This document shows positions 28,599 to 38,515 of a DNA stretch of 64,000 bases, in pieces. The stretch lies in assembly GCA_001898225.1 (NCBI GenBank), contig MKTJ01000057.1, forward strand, positions 91,517 to 155,516, in the 5' to 3' direction. The first letter of the stretch is position 1. Each line of letters starts with the position of its first letter. The position numbers and the translations under genes are program-made. The stretch comes from Chloroflexi bacterium 54-19 (GTDB lineage: Bacteria > Chloroflexota > Chloroflexia > Chloroheliales > Chloroheliaceae). The notes under the pieces were generated by a model. That model made no database searches. It had not been told where the DNA came from and saw only the letters and a program-made list of their open reading frames with translations.

Positions 28599-30467
28599 TT
28601 ACCTGCCTGGTTTGATTGTCCGCAGACTATCCCCCAACCGCACCATGAATTCGCCCGGCTTTTCCTTGGATTGTTCCATGGTGGGAGGTTCTTCCCAGGA
28701 AGCCGCATTGGTAGTCTCGCCCGGCAAGCCAAGCACCGCTGTCGTAAGCCAATGCTCTCCGGGCGTTAGTTCCTGAGCCAATATCGGCAGACTGGTCCGG
28801 GACGCCACCAGGTTTGTATTCGGATGCGGAAAGGTCACTTCCCCCCGGCGTTGGCTGCTATTGCCCGCGTTTAGCAGGTCATAAATCCCGCTGAGCCCGG
28901 TCGGATAGCTGGCAACGGCAAATCCCCTACCCTTGCCCAGCCCGGTCTGGTTGCCATACGGCACAGTTGGCGGCAGACCAATCGCAAAACCGCTTTCGGC
29001 GGTATAGAGGGACCGGGCCGTCTTTATCCGGTGAAGCCGGACATGCCAGGGCAAAAGTGGTGTCAACCAGGTTTCGATTTCGACATCTTGCCAGGGCTGC
29101 CAGCGGCTATAGAGGACATCTCCTTCCAGGTGGCATTCCAGGCTTTCCTCGCGCACCCGGTAATGCCGCCCGTCTTTACTCAGGGCCAGGGCGCTATCGT
29201 AGCCGACATCGAAAAGTCCATAACTGGAGCCGGGCACGCTGAACCCGAACTCGGTCGAATAGGCAAATTTAGCATACCTGGCTTCACCGTGGCGGGCCCA
29301 GTGATGAAATTGCTTGCCACTGAGGGCGAAGACGTGTTTGCGCTCCCGGTCGCCGCACAGAATCAGACCCGGTTCGGCCTGGGGTTGGACTGCCGGGAGG
29401 TCTGGCATAGGCAATTCCTCGGCCTGCCAGAATGGGTGTTCTCCGGGCAGGGCCAGGGGCAGAAAGAATTTCAAGGCCCAATAGGGAGAGCCGGGCGAGT
29501 TGTATTGCTCGGCCATATTCAAATTGGGGTAAGTATAGCCAATCGAGAGGGTACCGTCATTGTTAAAAATGGGCTGACGGCACCACCAGCGCAAGTGCCG
29601 CAGGGCCAATCCCTTGATGACACCCCAGGGCAGGGCTTCGACCCCGGCATAGGCCAGCGCTCCCCAGAAACCGCCCTGGGCAAAGCGATAGGTCAGGCTG
29701 CGGCCAAAAGGTAAGGCCGCGCCGTCTGCCTGGAACCAGTGAACGAATTGTTGGGCGAATTGCGCAGCCCTATCTTTGAACCTGGCGGCCCGCGCCGGGT
29801 CGGTGTCAGCGGCCAGGACAGCATAAATCAGCCCGTAATAATGGAAAGCGAAGGGGATATAGTAATCCAGTTGCTTGACCGGGCCATCGGTGTACCAGCC
29901 GTTCCCCTGGTAAAATTCTTCCAGGCGGTTCAGGGCAGCCTGCATCGCTTTTTCGTCCCAGGGGCCGCCCGCTTTCTTCAGCCCCAGGTTGACCAGCACC
30001 CGGAAGAATAACCAGTTGCTATCCACGATTTCGACCTGATTTATGGTCAGGAGCCAGTTAGCCAGGTTTTCGCGTTCCTGCTGGCTGAAAGGTTCCCAGA
30101 CTTTTTCAGGAGTGAGGGCCAGGGCCAGCCCTATCGCGGCCATTTCGACCAGGCGCTGGTCGCGAGGTTGGGGCTTTCCCCAGTATTCGGGATGGGCCGG
30201 GTTGGTCCCGTTTTTCAGGCCCTGCTGGAAATATTCCCAATGAGAAAAGCTGCCGCCCCCCTTTTCCAGCGGGACCACGCCCCATAAAGGCCGGGCGAAA
30301 CCTTCCAATTCGGCAGATGTCGCCTCGAAAATAAAGCCGGTGTGGCCCAATTTTACCCTGGACCTGCCGGGACTGTAATACGGTTTGAGCGGTTCCCATA
30401 ATTCAAAGACCGCTTTTTGAAAATCCTGGCGGGTTTTCAGGGGATTTTGGGCGATTGGATTAGTCAT
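28599..30467 (-). CDS. DUF2264 domain-containing protein
   Basis: 622 aa; LKTRQDFQKAVFELWEPLKPYYSPGRSRVKLGHTG...; ANWLLTINQVEIVDSNWLFFRVLVNLGLKKAGGP. Confidence 0.9.
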   Translation of the reverse strand: MTNPIAQNPLKTRQDFQKAVFELWEPLKPYYSPGRSRVKLGHTGFIFEATSAELEGFARPLWGVVPLEKGGGSFSHWEYFQQGLKNGTNPAHPEYWGKPQPRDQRLVEMAAIGLALALTPEKVWEPFSQQERENLANWLLTINQVEIVDSNWLFFRVLVNLGLKKAGGPWDEKAMQAALNRLEEFYQGNGWYTDGPVKQLDYYIPFAFHYYGLIYAVLAADTDPARAARFKDRAAQFAQQFVHWFQADGAALPFGRSLTYRFAQGGFWGALAYAGVEALPWGVIKGLALRHLRWWCRQPIFNNDGTLSIGYTYPNLNMAEQYNSPGSPYWALKFFLPLALPGEHPFWQAEELPMPDLPAVQPQAEPGLILCGDRERKHVFALSGKQFHHWARHGEARYAKFAYSTEFGFSVPGSSYGLFDVGYDSALALSKDGRHYRVREESLECHLEGDVLYSRWQPWQDVEIETWLTPLLPWHVRLHRIKTARSLYTAESGFAIGLPPTVPYGNQTGLGKGRGFAVASYPTGLSGIYDLLNAGNSSQRRGEVTFPHPNTNLVASRTSLPILAQELTPGEHWLTTAVLGLPGETTNAASWEEPPTMEQSKEKPGEFMVRLGDSLRTIKPGR

Positions 30468-30753
30468 TTTTGGTTTTTTAGGCTTTGGTCGTAAAAAATA
30501 TAGAAAATCAACAACTTGCCCTAATAAAATAACGGATAGCGCGGTAAGTGTCCAGACCCAGGGACGTTATCCATTTTGGCTGTTTGGGGGAATATTTGTC
30601 AAAATCCTGGGATAATAAATCTCTCGCAATAATTGACTTTAGTCTTTCCCCAAAATATACTTCTGACCTGCCTTAAAAACTAGCGGGGACCGCCCAACCG
30701 GAAACCGTTACCGATAACACTGGTATATCGCCAACAAGAAAGGTTTAGAAAGT

Positions 30754-32247
30754 ATGCTCAAACCTGGGTCTTTCAATATCCTCTATTTGATGACCGACCA
30801 GCACCGGGTTGATAGCCTGGGTACCTATGGCAACCCGATCTGCAAGACTCCCGCCCTGGATGAACTGGCGGCCCAGGGGACCCGCTTTGACCAGTGTTAT
30901 ACGGCTACCTCGATTTGTACCCCCGCCCGCGCTACCCTTTTGACCGGGTTACTCCCTTTCCGGCACGCCCTGGTTGCCAACTACGAGCGCAACGTGGCTT
31001 ACCGGGAAGAACTCGACCCTGCTATTATCCCTTTCTCACGCTATTTACTGGACGAGGGCTACCGGGTTGGCCTGGTCGGTAAGTGGCACGTTGGCAAGGA
31101 AAAAGGGCCGGAGGATTATGGCTTCGAGGGGATACACTATCCCGGTTGGGGCAACCCGGTCAAACACCCCGATTACCTGGCTTATTTGCAGGAAAAAGGT
31201 TTGCCACCTTTCCAGCTTTTGAACGAAGTGCGGGGCAATTTCCCGAACGGCCAGCCCGGTAATCTCCTGGCCGGTAGATTAAACCAACCGGTAGAAGCCA
31301 CTTTTGAATATTACCTGGCCGAACGCACCATCGAGCGGCTGCGTGAATATGCCGCTAACTTCCGCGAAACCGGCCAGCCTTTCTACCTGGCCTGCCACTG
31401 GTTCGGGCCGCACCTGCCCTATTTGTTACCGGAGAAATACTATAACCTCTACGACCCGGCCCAGGTCGAGTTGCCGCTCTCTTTCGCCGAGACTTTTGCC
31501 GGGAAACCGACCGTCCAGAAGAATTACTCGGCCCACTGGACTTTCGATAGTTTCAGCCGGGAGGACTGGCGCAAGATAATCGCTCTCTCCTGGGGCTACG
31601 TCACCATGATTGACGAGCAAGTGGGCCGGATTATGGCGGTCGTCCGCGAACTGGGTCTGCTCGACAGCACAGCTATTATGTTCAGTGCCGACCACGGGGC
31701 TTTTGTGGGGTCGCACCGCCTGGAAGACAAAGGCCCTGCCATGTACGACGACACCTACCGCATCCCGTTTATTCTAAAAGTGCCCGGCGCTAAACCGGGC
31801 CATGTTGAGCAGAGTTTCGTCAGCCTGACCGATTTTATGCCGACCTTTCTTGACCTGGCGGGTTTAGAAAAACCGTCTCAGGCCGAGGGCGAAAGCGTTC
31901 GACCCTTTACAAGTGGAGAAATCCCTGACAACTGGCGGCAGGAGATTGTAGCCGAGTTTCACGGCCATCATTTCCCCTATCCCCAGCGCATGATTCGGAC
32001 CGAACGTTATAAACTTGTTGTCAATCCGGGCGATGTGAACGAGCTTTACGACCTGGAAGCGGACCCCCACGAACTCCTGAACCAGTACGAACATCCCGAA
32101 TTGAAGGAAGTCCGGCGCGACCTGATGACCCGGCTTTACCAGACCTTACGGGCCAGGGGCGACAACTTCTACCACTGGATGACAACCATGTACGATGTCG
32201 GCCAGAAGACCTATGACACCTCTTTAAGCCAGTTCGACAGCAAATAA
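30754..32247 (+). CDS. Sulfatase (Cys-type)
   Basis: 497 aa; YLMTDQHRVDSLGTYGN, ICTPARATLLTG (CxPxR), VGKWHVGKE, FSADHGAFVGSHRL. Confidence 0.95.
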   Translation: MLKPGSFNILYLMTDQHRVDSLGTYGNPICKTPALDELAAQGTRFDQCYTATSICTPARATLLTGLLPFRHALVANYERNVAYREELDPAIIPFSRYLLDEGYRVGLVGKWHVGKEKGPEDYGFEGIHYPGWGNPVKHPDYLAYLQEKGLPPFQLLNEVRGNFPNGQPGNLLAGRLNQPVEATFEYYLAERTIERLREYAANFRETGQPFYLACHWFGPHLPYLLPEKYYNLYDPAQVELPLSFAETFAGKPTVQKNYSAHWTFDSFSREDWRKIIALSWGYVTMIDEQVGRIMAVVRELGLLDSTAIMFSADHGAFVGSHRLEDKGPAMYDDTYRIPFILKVPGAKPGHVEQSFVSLTDFMPTFLDLAGLEKPSQAEGESVRPFTSGEIPDNWRQEIVAEFHGHHFPYPQRMIRTERYKLVVNPGDVNELYDLEADPHELLNQYEHPELKEVRRDLMTRLYQTLRARGDNFYHWMTTMYDVGQKTYDTSLSQFDSK

Positions 32248-32343
32248 AGCCGTCTGACTAATTTAGTAAGAAAATCTGACCGGGTCCATAAAGGTCACCC
32301 CCAGAAAGCGTTGAGCAAACCTGGAGCATACATAGATTTGAGA

Positions 32344-33270
32344 TTACCCGGTTGCGTCAGTTCTTTCGATGGGCCGGTTGGGGTTGGTGCCCCATTCTTC
32401 CCAGGAGGCATCATAAAGCCCAAGGTTGCGGAACCCGGCCAGATAGAGCGAAAAAAGACCCAGTGAAGCCGAGATGCCGACCCCGCAATATGTAATAACC
32501 CGCTGGGAAGGTTTTAACCCGGCGGCAGCGGCTTTCGAGTGGAGGTTGTTTGGAGTAAGAAAAGTCCAGTCAGCCGGGTCCAAATTGGTCGAAGACGTAA
32601 TATTAACCGCCCCCGGAATGTGTCCCGCCCGCATCGGCTGGCGCGCCCCGATTTCAACTTTATCGCTATCCCGCCCAAGGTAGTGACTGCCGGGTGGAGT
32701 CCAGACCGCCTGCCCGGCGTATTGTTCAGGTGGCCGGGTATCTACCAGCCTGACCCCTTTGTCGTTTAACCCACCCAGGATTTCACTTTCGGTAGCCAGC
32801 CAACCCGGTTGGGGTCTACAGGTAAAGGTTTTGGCCGGGTCTAGGGCCGGGATTTCCAGGGAAACAGGGCGGCCTTCGGCCAGCCATTTGTTCCAGCCTC
32901 CATTCAAAACCGCTACCCGCGCGTGGCCGTAGTAATTCAAGGCCCACCATAGGCGGGTTGCCCCCGAATAGTCAAAATCGGCATAAACAACCACCCATGT
33001 ATCGTTTCCTATACCGGCTCCTTCCATCAAAGCCGCAAATTGAGTGGGTGGTAGGAGCATATAGCGTAACCCGGCCTGGTCGGTATAGGCTAAATCACTC
33101 TCCCAATCGAGGTGAACCGCCCCCGGTATATGCCCGGCCTGGTAAAGTTGCAGCCCGGTCGCGCTATCGTCACCGCGCCAGCGGGCGTCCACAATTGCCA
33201 GGTCGGGGTTATCCAGTTGCCCGGCCAGCCAGTCTGTTTCCACAAGGGGAAGATTTTCGAGCAAATCCAT
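32344..33270 (-). CDS. Sulfurtransferase (tandem rhodanese domains)
   Basis: 308 aa; AIVDARWR, GHIPGAVHLDWESDL, VRLVDTRPPEQYAG, ITYCGVGISAS active-site loop. Confidence 0.93.
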   Translation of the reverse strand: MDLLENLPLVETDWLAGQLDNPDLAIVDARWRGDDSATGLQLYQAGHIPGAVHLDWESDLAYTDQAGLRYMLLPPTQFAALMEGAGIGNDTWVVVYADFDYSGATRLWWALNYYGHARVAVLNGGWNKWLAEGRPVSLEIPALDPAKTFTCRPQPGWLATESEILGGLNDKGVRLVDTRPPEQYAGQAVWTPPGSHYLGRDSDKVEIGARQPMRAGHIPGAVNITSSTNLDPADWTFLTPNNLHSKAAAAGLKPSQRVITYCGVGISASLGLFSLYLAGFRNLGLYDASWEEWGTNPNRPIERTDATG

Positions 33271-33353
33271 GCGGCTTGTCCCATTTCCAGTTTAAAAAAA
33301 TCCCTGTTTTCGGATGTCGCCACATTATACCTGTCTTTGTGAAACCGGTTAAC

Positions 33354-34253
33354 TTAACAGCTTTTCTCGACCTGTTTGCGAAATTTATAAGGCGTCATGT
33401 TCATGCGTTTCTGGAAACTGCGGTGAAAGTTGGAATAATCTTGAAAACCGCTCTGCATCCCGACTTCGCGCACCGAAAGACTGGAATGGCTGAGCAGGGA
33501 GACGGCGGTGCGGATTCGCGCTTCCAGTACAAGCTCGGTCAGGGTAACCCCATAGATTTCTTTAACGGCGTGGCGCAGGCGGCTTTCGCTCAGGCAGAGC
33601 CGATTTGCCAGTTCGGTCATGTTGAAAGGCTCGGTGTGGTGATTATGGATAAAGCGGCGGATTTCCAGGCGGCGGGTTGCCAGCAGTTCCTGGGTCTGGT
33701 CGCTATCACGAGGGAAAGCCAATTCCTGGGAACGGGGTTCGGAAAAATATTTCCTGGCTTCGGCCAGCCAGATTTGCAGCCGGGCGGCAAGCTGGCGCAA
33801 ACTTTCCAGGATTAAAGTTGCCTCGTCATCTTCGACCGGGGGCGGCATTTTGGTTTCAGGGGTCCAGGGTGAAATCCGGGGCGCGCGAGAGGTATCGCGC
33901 TGGTGTTTGGTAAGGTGGGGGGAGGCGGTCCGCTGTCCCGCAAACAGTATCCAGATAAGCTTGCCGTCCTGCAAGCCCGGAACGACCCATTCCACCAGCC
34001 CGGCGTGGCAGAGATGAATCCGGCCATCGGGCTGGTGGAGAATTTCCCAGCGTAGGCGGTGGATTTCAAGGTTGTGGCAGTTCTCGGCGGAGGGGCTGGC
34101 CTTGACCGCCCTGCAGAGTGGTTGGCCGTGCTGGAAATATTCGGGGGCCAGGAAAGGCCGTAAGCTGCCCGAAAAATCATGAATTGTTACATTTAACCTG
34201 GTTACTCTTTCGAAAGTTGAAATTGCCTGCATTGGCACTTCAAAAATATCCAA
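33354..34253 (-). CDS. AraC family transcriptional regulator with PocR-type sensory domain
   Basis: 299 aa; N-terminal VTIHDFSGSLRPF...AENCHNLEIHRL...HLCHAGLVEWVVP; C-terminal HTH 'FNMTELANRLCLSESRLRHAVKEIYG...DYSNFHRSFQKRMNMTPYKFR'. Confidence 0.92.
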   Translation of the reverse strand: MDIFEVPMQAISTFERVTRLNVTIHDFSGSLRPFLAPEYFQHGQPLCRAVKASPSAENCHNLEIHRLRWEILHQPDGRIHLCHAGLVEWVVPGLQDGKLIWILFAGQRTASPHLTKHQRDTSRAPRISPWTPETKMPPPVEDDEATLILESLRQLAARLQIWLAEARKYFSEPRSQELAFPRDSDQTQELLATRRLEIRRFIHNHHTEPFNMTELANRLCLSESRLRHAVKEIYGVTLTELVLEARIRTAVSLLSHSSLSVREVGMQSGFQDYSNFHRSFQKRMNMTPYKFRKQVEKSC

Positions 34254-34388
34254 AGTAGAGCCTTACCTCTCCTAATCAAATCCCATCTCTGAATCTTCTT
34301 TGAATTTATACCTGCCAGAAATAACTGGCTTAAAGGGCTATTGTTAAAAGTTTGCCCGGATTTTAAATTTGAATTATTGGCAAAAGCA

Positions 34389-34420
34389 TGATAAAACGCT
34401 ATATCTAATGCGTATTATCA
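34389..34420. promoter_or_regulatory. 32-bp inverted-repeat operator (LacI-type candidate)
   Basis: TGATAAAACGC-tatatctaat-GCGTATTATCA; same half-site and 10-bp spacer as 37393-37424. Confidence 0.65.
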
Positions 34421-34618
34421 TGTTTATACCACGCTTTGGAGGTTTGTCAATAAATAGATTTGGGGCAAATTAGTTGTGTGAAAAGCTGTTTCTAAGCCAA
34501 AAGTAGATTTAATAGCCGGATTTGCAACTTTTTTAACCCGCAAAACCTATTAAAATTCCCCTGGCAAAATATAATTAATCCAGAAGAATTCTATATCTAA
34601 AAAACTAAGGAGGTCTTT

Positions 34619-35461
34619 ATGGAATTTACTCCCCTGACCGCTGCGCAACGGACCCAGTTCGAGGAGCAGGGCTACCTGGTTGTGCCGGGCGTGCTGGACC
34701 AGCCGCTGATTGACCGGTTAGTCGCCGCCGGGGACCGGCTGATAGCCTCGGACTTGCAGGAAAACCGCCAGGCTACCAAAGACGGTTTGTATGATGGGTT
34801 TAGAAACGTGATTGCCCTGGACCCGGCCTTCAAATCGCTCCTGACCTTTTCGGCAACGGTCCCTCTCATTGTCCAGTTGCTCAGCCCTCGAATTCATCTC
34901 GTTACCAGCCATTTAATTTACAAGCATCCCGATTTGCCAGGGACACCGCCTTCTCGCCGCGACCCCGACTGGCACCGCGACATTCTGAATACACCCGAGG
35001 ATTTAGGCCACGATAAACTGCCTCGCATGGAAATAAAATGCGCCTATTACCTGAGTGACCTCAGTGTTCCCCAGAAAGGCGCGACTCTTTTCTCACCGGG
35101 CAGCAATAATTTGAAACAGAAGTTGGAAATACCCGCCGGGCAGGCCGACCCTCCAAATGTTTTCGAGCCACTGCTAAAACCGGGTGACGCGGTGCTTTTC
35201 GAGAACCGGACCTATCACGCCGGGGGGGTGAATCTATCCAACGAAACCCGCAAAGTGGTAATGTTTGGCTATGGCTACCAGTGGTTGAAGCCGTTCGATT
35301 ATTTCATCCAGCCCCCCGAAGTCTGGGAAGGACTGGACGATATTGGCAAACAACTGCTGGGCGCCCTGAAAGATAAGAACGGCCATTTTGTGTCGGGGGG
35401 CATCAATAAGCCCCTGACCGACTGGTACGCAGCGAATACACGCACCCCTGCCCTGGCTTAA
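34619..35461 (+). CDS. Phytanoyl-CoA dioxygenase (PhyH) family protein
   Basis: 280 aa; DWHRDI (HxD), ENRTYHAGGVNLS; RBS AAGGAGG. Confidence 0.92.
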   Translation: MEFTPLTAAQRTQFEEQGYLVVPGVLDQPLIDRLVAAGDRLIASDLQENRQATKDGLYDGFRNVIALDPAFKSLLTFSATVPLIVQLLSPRIHLVTSHLIYKHPDLPGTPPSRRDPDWHRDILNTPEDLGHDKLPRMEIKCAYYLSDLSVPQKGATLFSPGSNNLKQKLEIPAGQADPPNVFEPLLKPGDAVLFENRTYHAGGVNLSNETRKVVMFGYGYQWLKPFDYFIQPPEVWEGLDDIGKQLLGALKDKNGHFVSGGINKPLTDWYAANTRTPALA

Positions 35462-35541
35462 ACCTGAAATTTGTAAACTGGAATTGGAGAGCCGGTGAGC
35501 CTGACCAAATTCGGCCCGGCTTTCGGTTTTGTACCGGTTAA

Positions 35542-36468
35542 TTAATTGTGCCGGAGACGGAATTCCCTGGGGCTGCACCCGCAGACATTCTTGAACTGGC
35601 GGCTAAAAAGGTATAAATCGGAATAACCCAGTTCCGCAGCTACCCGGGTGATGGATTTGCGGGTGGTAACCAGTTCAACGCTCGCCAGCCGCATTTTCTC
35701 CTGGACCAGCCAGGTGCGCGGAATGACCCCATAGGTCTGTTTGAATTGCCGGGCGAAATAGTCGGGCGATAGATTTACGACCCCGGCCAAATCCTGGGGT
35801 GTCACCCGGTTCTTGAGATGGGTCAGGAGAAAATTCTGGATAGCTTCGCGCTGTTTAGGATTCAGTTGCGGTTGGGCATCTGGCTGGCCGCTCTGCGAAT
35901 AATAATGCCGGAAGATTCTTGAGAAAAACAAGACCAGGTATCCGCGTAAACATTCCTGGTGATAACGGTCGTTCTCCTGTAGCTCGGTAAAAAACTGCTC
36001 GAACCAGGGTAGTAAGTGCGTTACCTGCCTCAGGTGAAAGAAATCCCGTTCGGTCCGGCAGGGTTCGCCCGAATCGAGCCGGGCTGCAAGGCGCATGTAA
36101 AACAGGGTCAGGGGCGTCCCTTTAACTAACAGTGAGAAATCGTGGCGGACCTGGGGTGCAACCCAGAACAATTCGCCCGGCCCGATGGTGACTTCCTCCC
36201 GTGCCGTTTGGGATGACCCGGTGTTATAAAAAAGGGCCCGGATTCCCCCTTTTATCACGAAATAGATGATATGGGCGTCCACGGTTCGGTTCAAATAACC
36301 CCAGTCTTCCTCGACGGTGCCATAACCTCGAATCAGCACTTCAATTGAAACCTTGTGGCTAGAAACAGCCTTGACCCAATCATCTTTCGGGACAATTTTG
36401 TACCCGGTGGGGTATGGTTTTTCCGGTCGCAAGTATAAATCCTCGTTCAAAGTATCCCGGTTCATCAC
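35542..36468 (-). CDS. AraC family transcriptional regulator with cupin domain
   Basis: 308 aa; 'TPQDLAGVVNLSPDYFARQFKQTYGVIPRTWLVQEKMRLASVEL...SDLYLFSRQFKNVCGCSPREFR'. Confidence 0.94.
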   Translation of the reverse strand: MMNRDTLNEDLYLRPEKPYPTGYKIVPKDDWVKAVSSHKVSIEVLIRGYGTVEEDWGYLNRTVDAHIIYFVIKGGIRALFYNTGSSQTAREEVTIGPGELFWVAPQVRHDFSLLVKGTPLTLFYMRLAARLDSGEPCRTERDFFHLRQVTHLLPWFEQFFTELQENDRYHQECLRGYLVLFFSRIFRHYYSQSGQPDAQPQLNPKQREAIQNFLLTHLKNRVTPQDLAGVVNLSPDYFARQFKQTYGVIPRTWLVQEKMRLASVELVTTRKSITRVAAELGYSDLYLFSRQFKNVCGCSPREFRLRHN

Positions 36469-36556
36469 AAGTTTTACCGGTCTGGGGTATTTTATCCGGC
36501 CTGGCTTTTTTTATAATGAATTAACCTTTGAGGTAAGTCAAACAGAAAGGATTTTT

Positions 36557-37348
36557 ATGAGTTATAAACTAAGCCGGGCCGAAATCGACCAGTTCCATCT
36601 CCAGGGCTATCTCGGCCCCTATACTGCCATGTCGCCTGAAGAAATAAAACCGGTTGACGAATACCTGCACAATCACGTTTTTAAGACCCCCGGACCTAAC
36701 CCGAAGGACAATACCCACTCACGCCACCTCGACACCCCCGAACTTTACGACATAGTGTCGCACCCGGCTATCGTCGAGCGCCTGGCCTCTTTGCTGGGCG
36801 AAGACCTGATAATCTGGACGGGCGGGTTTTTTATAAAAGAGCCGCACGGGGTAGGCCGGGCCACTCCCATGCACCAGGACATCAACTACTGGCCGCTCGA
36901 ACCCCAGGTTAACATAACTGCCTGGATAGCCCTGGAAGATGTAACCGAAGAAAACGCGCCTCTCCGGATTATTCCCGGCTCACACCAGAAGATGTTACGC
37001 CATACTGCCGCGCCCGACTCACTTTTTGGCGAAGAAGCCGACCCTTTCCAGGTTGATATGTCCAGGGCTATCACTCTGCCGATGCGCGCCGGGCAGTTTA
37101 TCATCTTCTCGGAGCGATTGGTGCATGGTGCGGACGCCAACTTATCGGGCACCCGGCGCTGTGGCATGGCCGCCCGTTACACCGTACCTTTCACCAGGGT
37201 TTTCCCCGACCGCAACCCGATAAATTTCCCGGCTCACCATACCATCGTGGTTAGCGGCACCGATAAGTTTGGTTTTAACCGGGTTGGCGCCCCCCCGGCC
37301 AGTAAAGTTACTTCTCCGGTCCAGCCCTGGCCAGTTATAGCCGAATAA
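36557..37348 (+). CDS. Phytanoyl-CoA dioxygenase (PhyH) family protein
   Basis: ATG at 36557 within ORF 36353-37348; PMHQDINYWPLEPQ (HxD), LVHGADANLSGTRRCGMAARYTVPF. Confidence 0.92.
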   Translation: MSYKLSRAEIDQFHLQGYLGPYTAMSPEEIKPVDEYLHNHVFKTPGPNPKDNTHSRHLDTPELYDIVSHPAIVERLASLLGEDLIIWTGGFFIKEPHGVGRATPMHQDINYWPLEPQVNITAWIALEDVTEENAPLRIIPGSHQKMLRHTAAPDSLFGEEADPFQVDMSRAITLPMRAGQFIIFSERLVHGADANLSGTRRCGMAARYTVPFTRVFPDRNPINFPAHHTIVVSGTDKFGFNRVGAPPASKVTSPVQPWPVIAE

Positions 37349-37362
37349 TCCATTTTTTTCTA

Positions 37363-37390
37363 TTGACAGGGTTTTAAAAGTGTTTATAAT
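37363..37390 (+). promoter_or_regulatory. Consensus-like promoter TTGACA-N16-TATAAT
   Basis: -35 37363-37368, -10 37385-37390, immediately upstream of the operator at 37393. Confidence 0.75.
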
Positions 37391-37392
37391 TT

Positions 37393-37438
37393 TGATAAAG
37401 CGCAATATCAAATGGGCTTTATCATTTACGCTTTATCA
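37393..37438. promoter_or_regulatory. LacI-type operator: 32-bp inverted repeat plus extra half-site
   Basis: TGATAAAGCGC-aatatcaaat-GGGCTTTATCA (37393-37424) and ACGCTTTATCA (37428-37438). Confidence 0.7.
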
Positions 37439-37468
37439 CTGTCAATTTTTATCTATGGAGCCGTTCGC

Positions 37469-38515
37469 ATGAAGCGAAGACCGACCCAGCTTGACGTTGC
37501 TACGCTGGCCGGGGTTTCACCTGGCATTGTTTCGACCATAATCAATAACCGGACGAACGGCAACATCCGTATCAGTGAGGCTACCCAGCAGCGGGTTCTT
37601 GACGCCATCAAGGAACTCGGTTATGTCCCGAACCCGGTAGCGCGCAGCCTGGCCGGGGGCCAGAACCGCTTATTGGGGGTCTTTACCTATGAGGCGCTCT
37701 TTCCGCTCGAATATCGAAACTTCTATTACGAATTTTTGATTGGGATTGAGAAAGAAGCTGAAATCCAGGATTACAACCTGCTTTTCTTCACGCGCAGGCA
37801 GGGCACCCAAAAACGGGTGATTTACCAGAATGGTGTCAACAGTCTGCAACTGGCCGATGGGGCTATTTTGCTGGGGTTGGGGACCGACCGTGAGGAATTG
37901 GCCCGGCTTAATAACGAAGGTTATCCTTTTGTTTTTATCGGGCGCCGGGAAATAAAAAACGGCCAGATTTCCTATGTAGCCGCCGATTACAAACGGGCTA
38001 CCAGGGAAATTGTTGAATATACCATCAACAAAGGGCACCGCCGCCTGGCGTTGGTGCAGGGTAGCTTGCGGGCCGAACCCCAGCTTGATAAACAGGCCGG
38101 GTACTGTGATGCTACCGCTCTCAATGGCTTAAACGAATCTCTCGCCGAGATTCATTACAAAGAAAACGACCAGATAACGGTCGAATGGCTAAAAATGCTT
38201 TTTGATAAGGGGGTTACTGCTTTTATTGTAGAAAGCACTTCCGAGGCCAAAAGGTTAGCCGCGGTTGCTGCTCAACTCGGCAAACACGCCCCCGCCGACT
38301 TTTCATACGCAATCCTGGGCGACCCCATGAACCTGGAAGAAATTATACCGGATGCGACCACTTATAGGACGCCCCGGCAGGAGATGGGGGCGCAGGCGGT
38401 CCGGTTGCTCTGTGAAATTCTTACGGCGGGAGGTGAAATTGAACCTCGCCAGGTTATATTACCCTGCCATTTTCAGCCGGGGAATACGGTCGGCGCACCA
38501 TCCCACCCGGCTTGA
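37469..38515 (+). CDS. LacI family transcriptional regulator
   Basis: MKRRPTQLDVATLAGVSPGIVSTIINNRTNGNIRISEATQQRVLDAIKELGYVPNPVARSLAGG; ORF opens at 37412 but that start lies inside the operator. Confidence 0.93.
   Translation: MKRRPTQLDVATLAGVSPGIVSTIINNRTNGNIRISEATQQRVLDAIKELGYVPNPVARSLAGGQNRLLGVFTYEALFPLEYRNFYYEFLIGIEKEAEIQDYNLLFFTRRQGTQKRVIYQNGVNSLQLADGAILLGLGTDREELARLNNEGYPFVFIGRREIKNGQISYVAADYKRATREIVEYTINKGHRRLALVQGSLRAEPQLDKQAGYCDATALNGLNESLAEIHYKENDQITVEWLKMLFDKGVTAFIVESTSEAKRLAAVAAQLGKHAPADFSYAILGDPMNLEEIIPDATTYRTPRQEMGAQAVRLLCEILTAGGEIEPRQVILPCHFQPGNTVGAPSHPA

Noticed and set aside
32958-33815. 285-aa plus-strand ORF
   Set aside because: Spans the antisense of the sulfurtransferase and AraC genes; composition typical of a spurious ORF.
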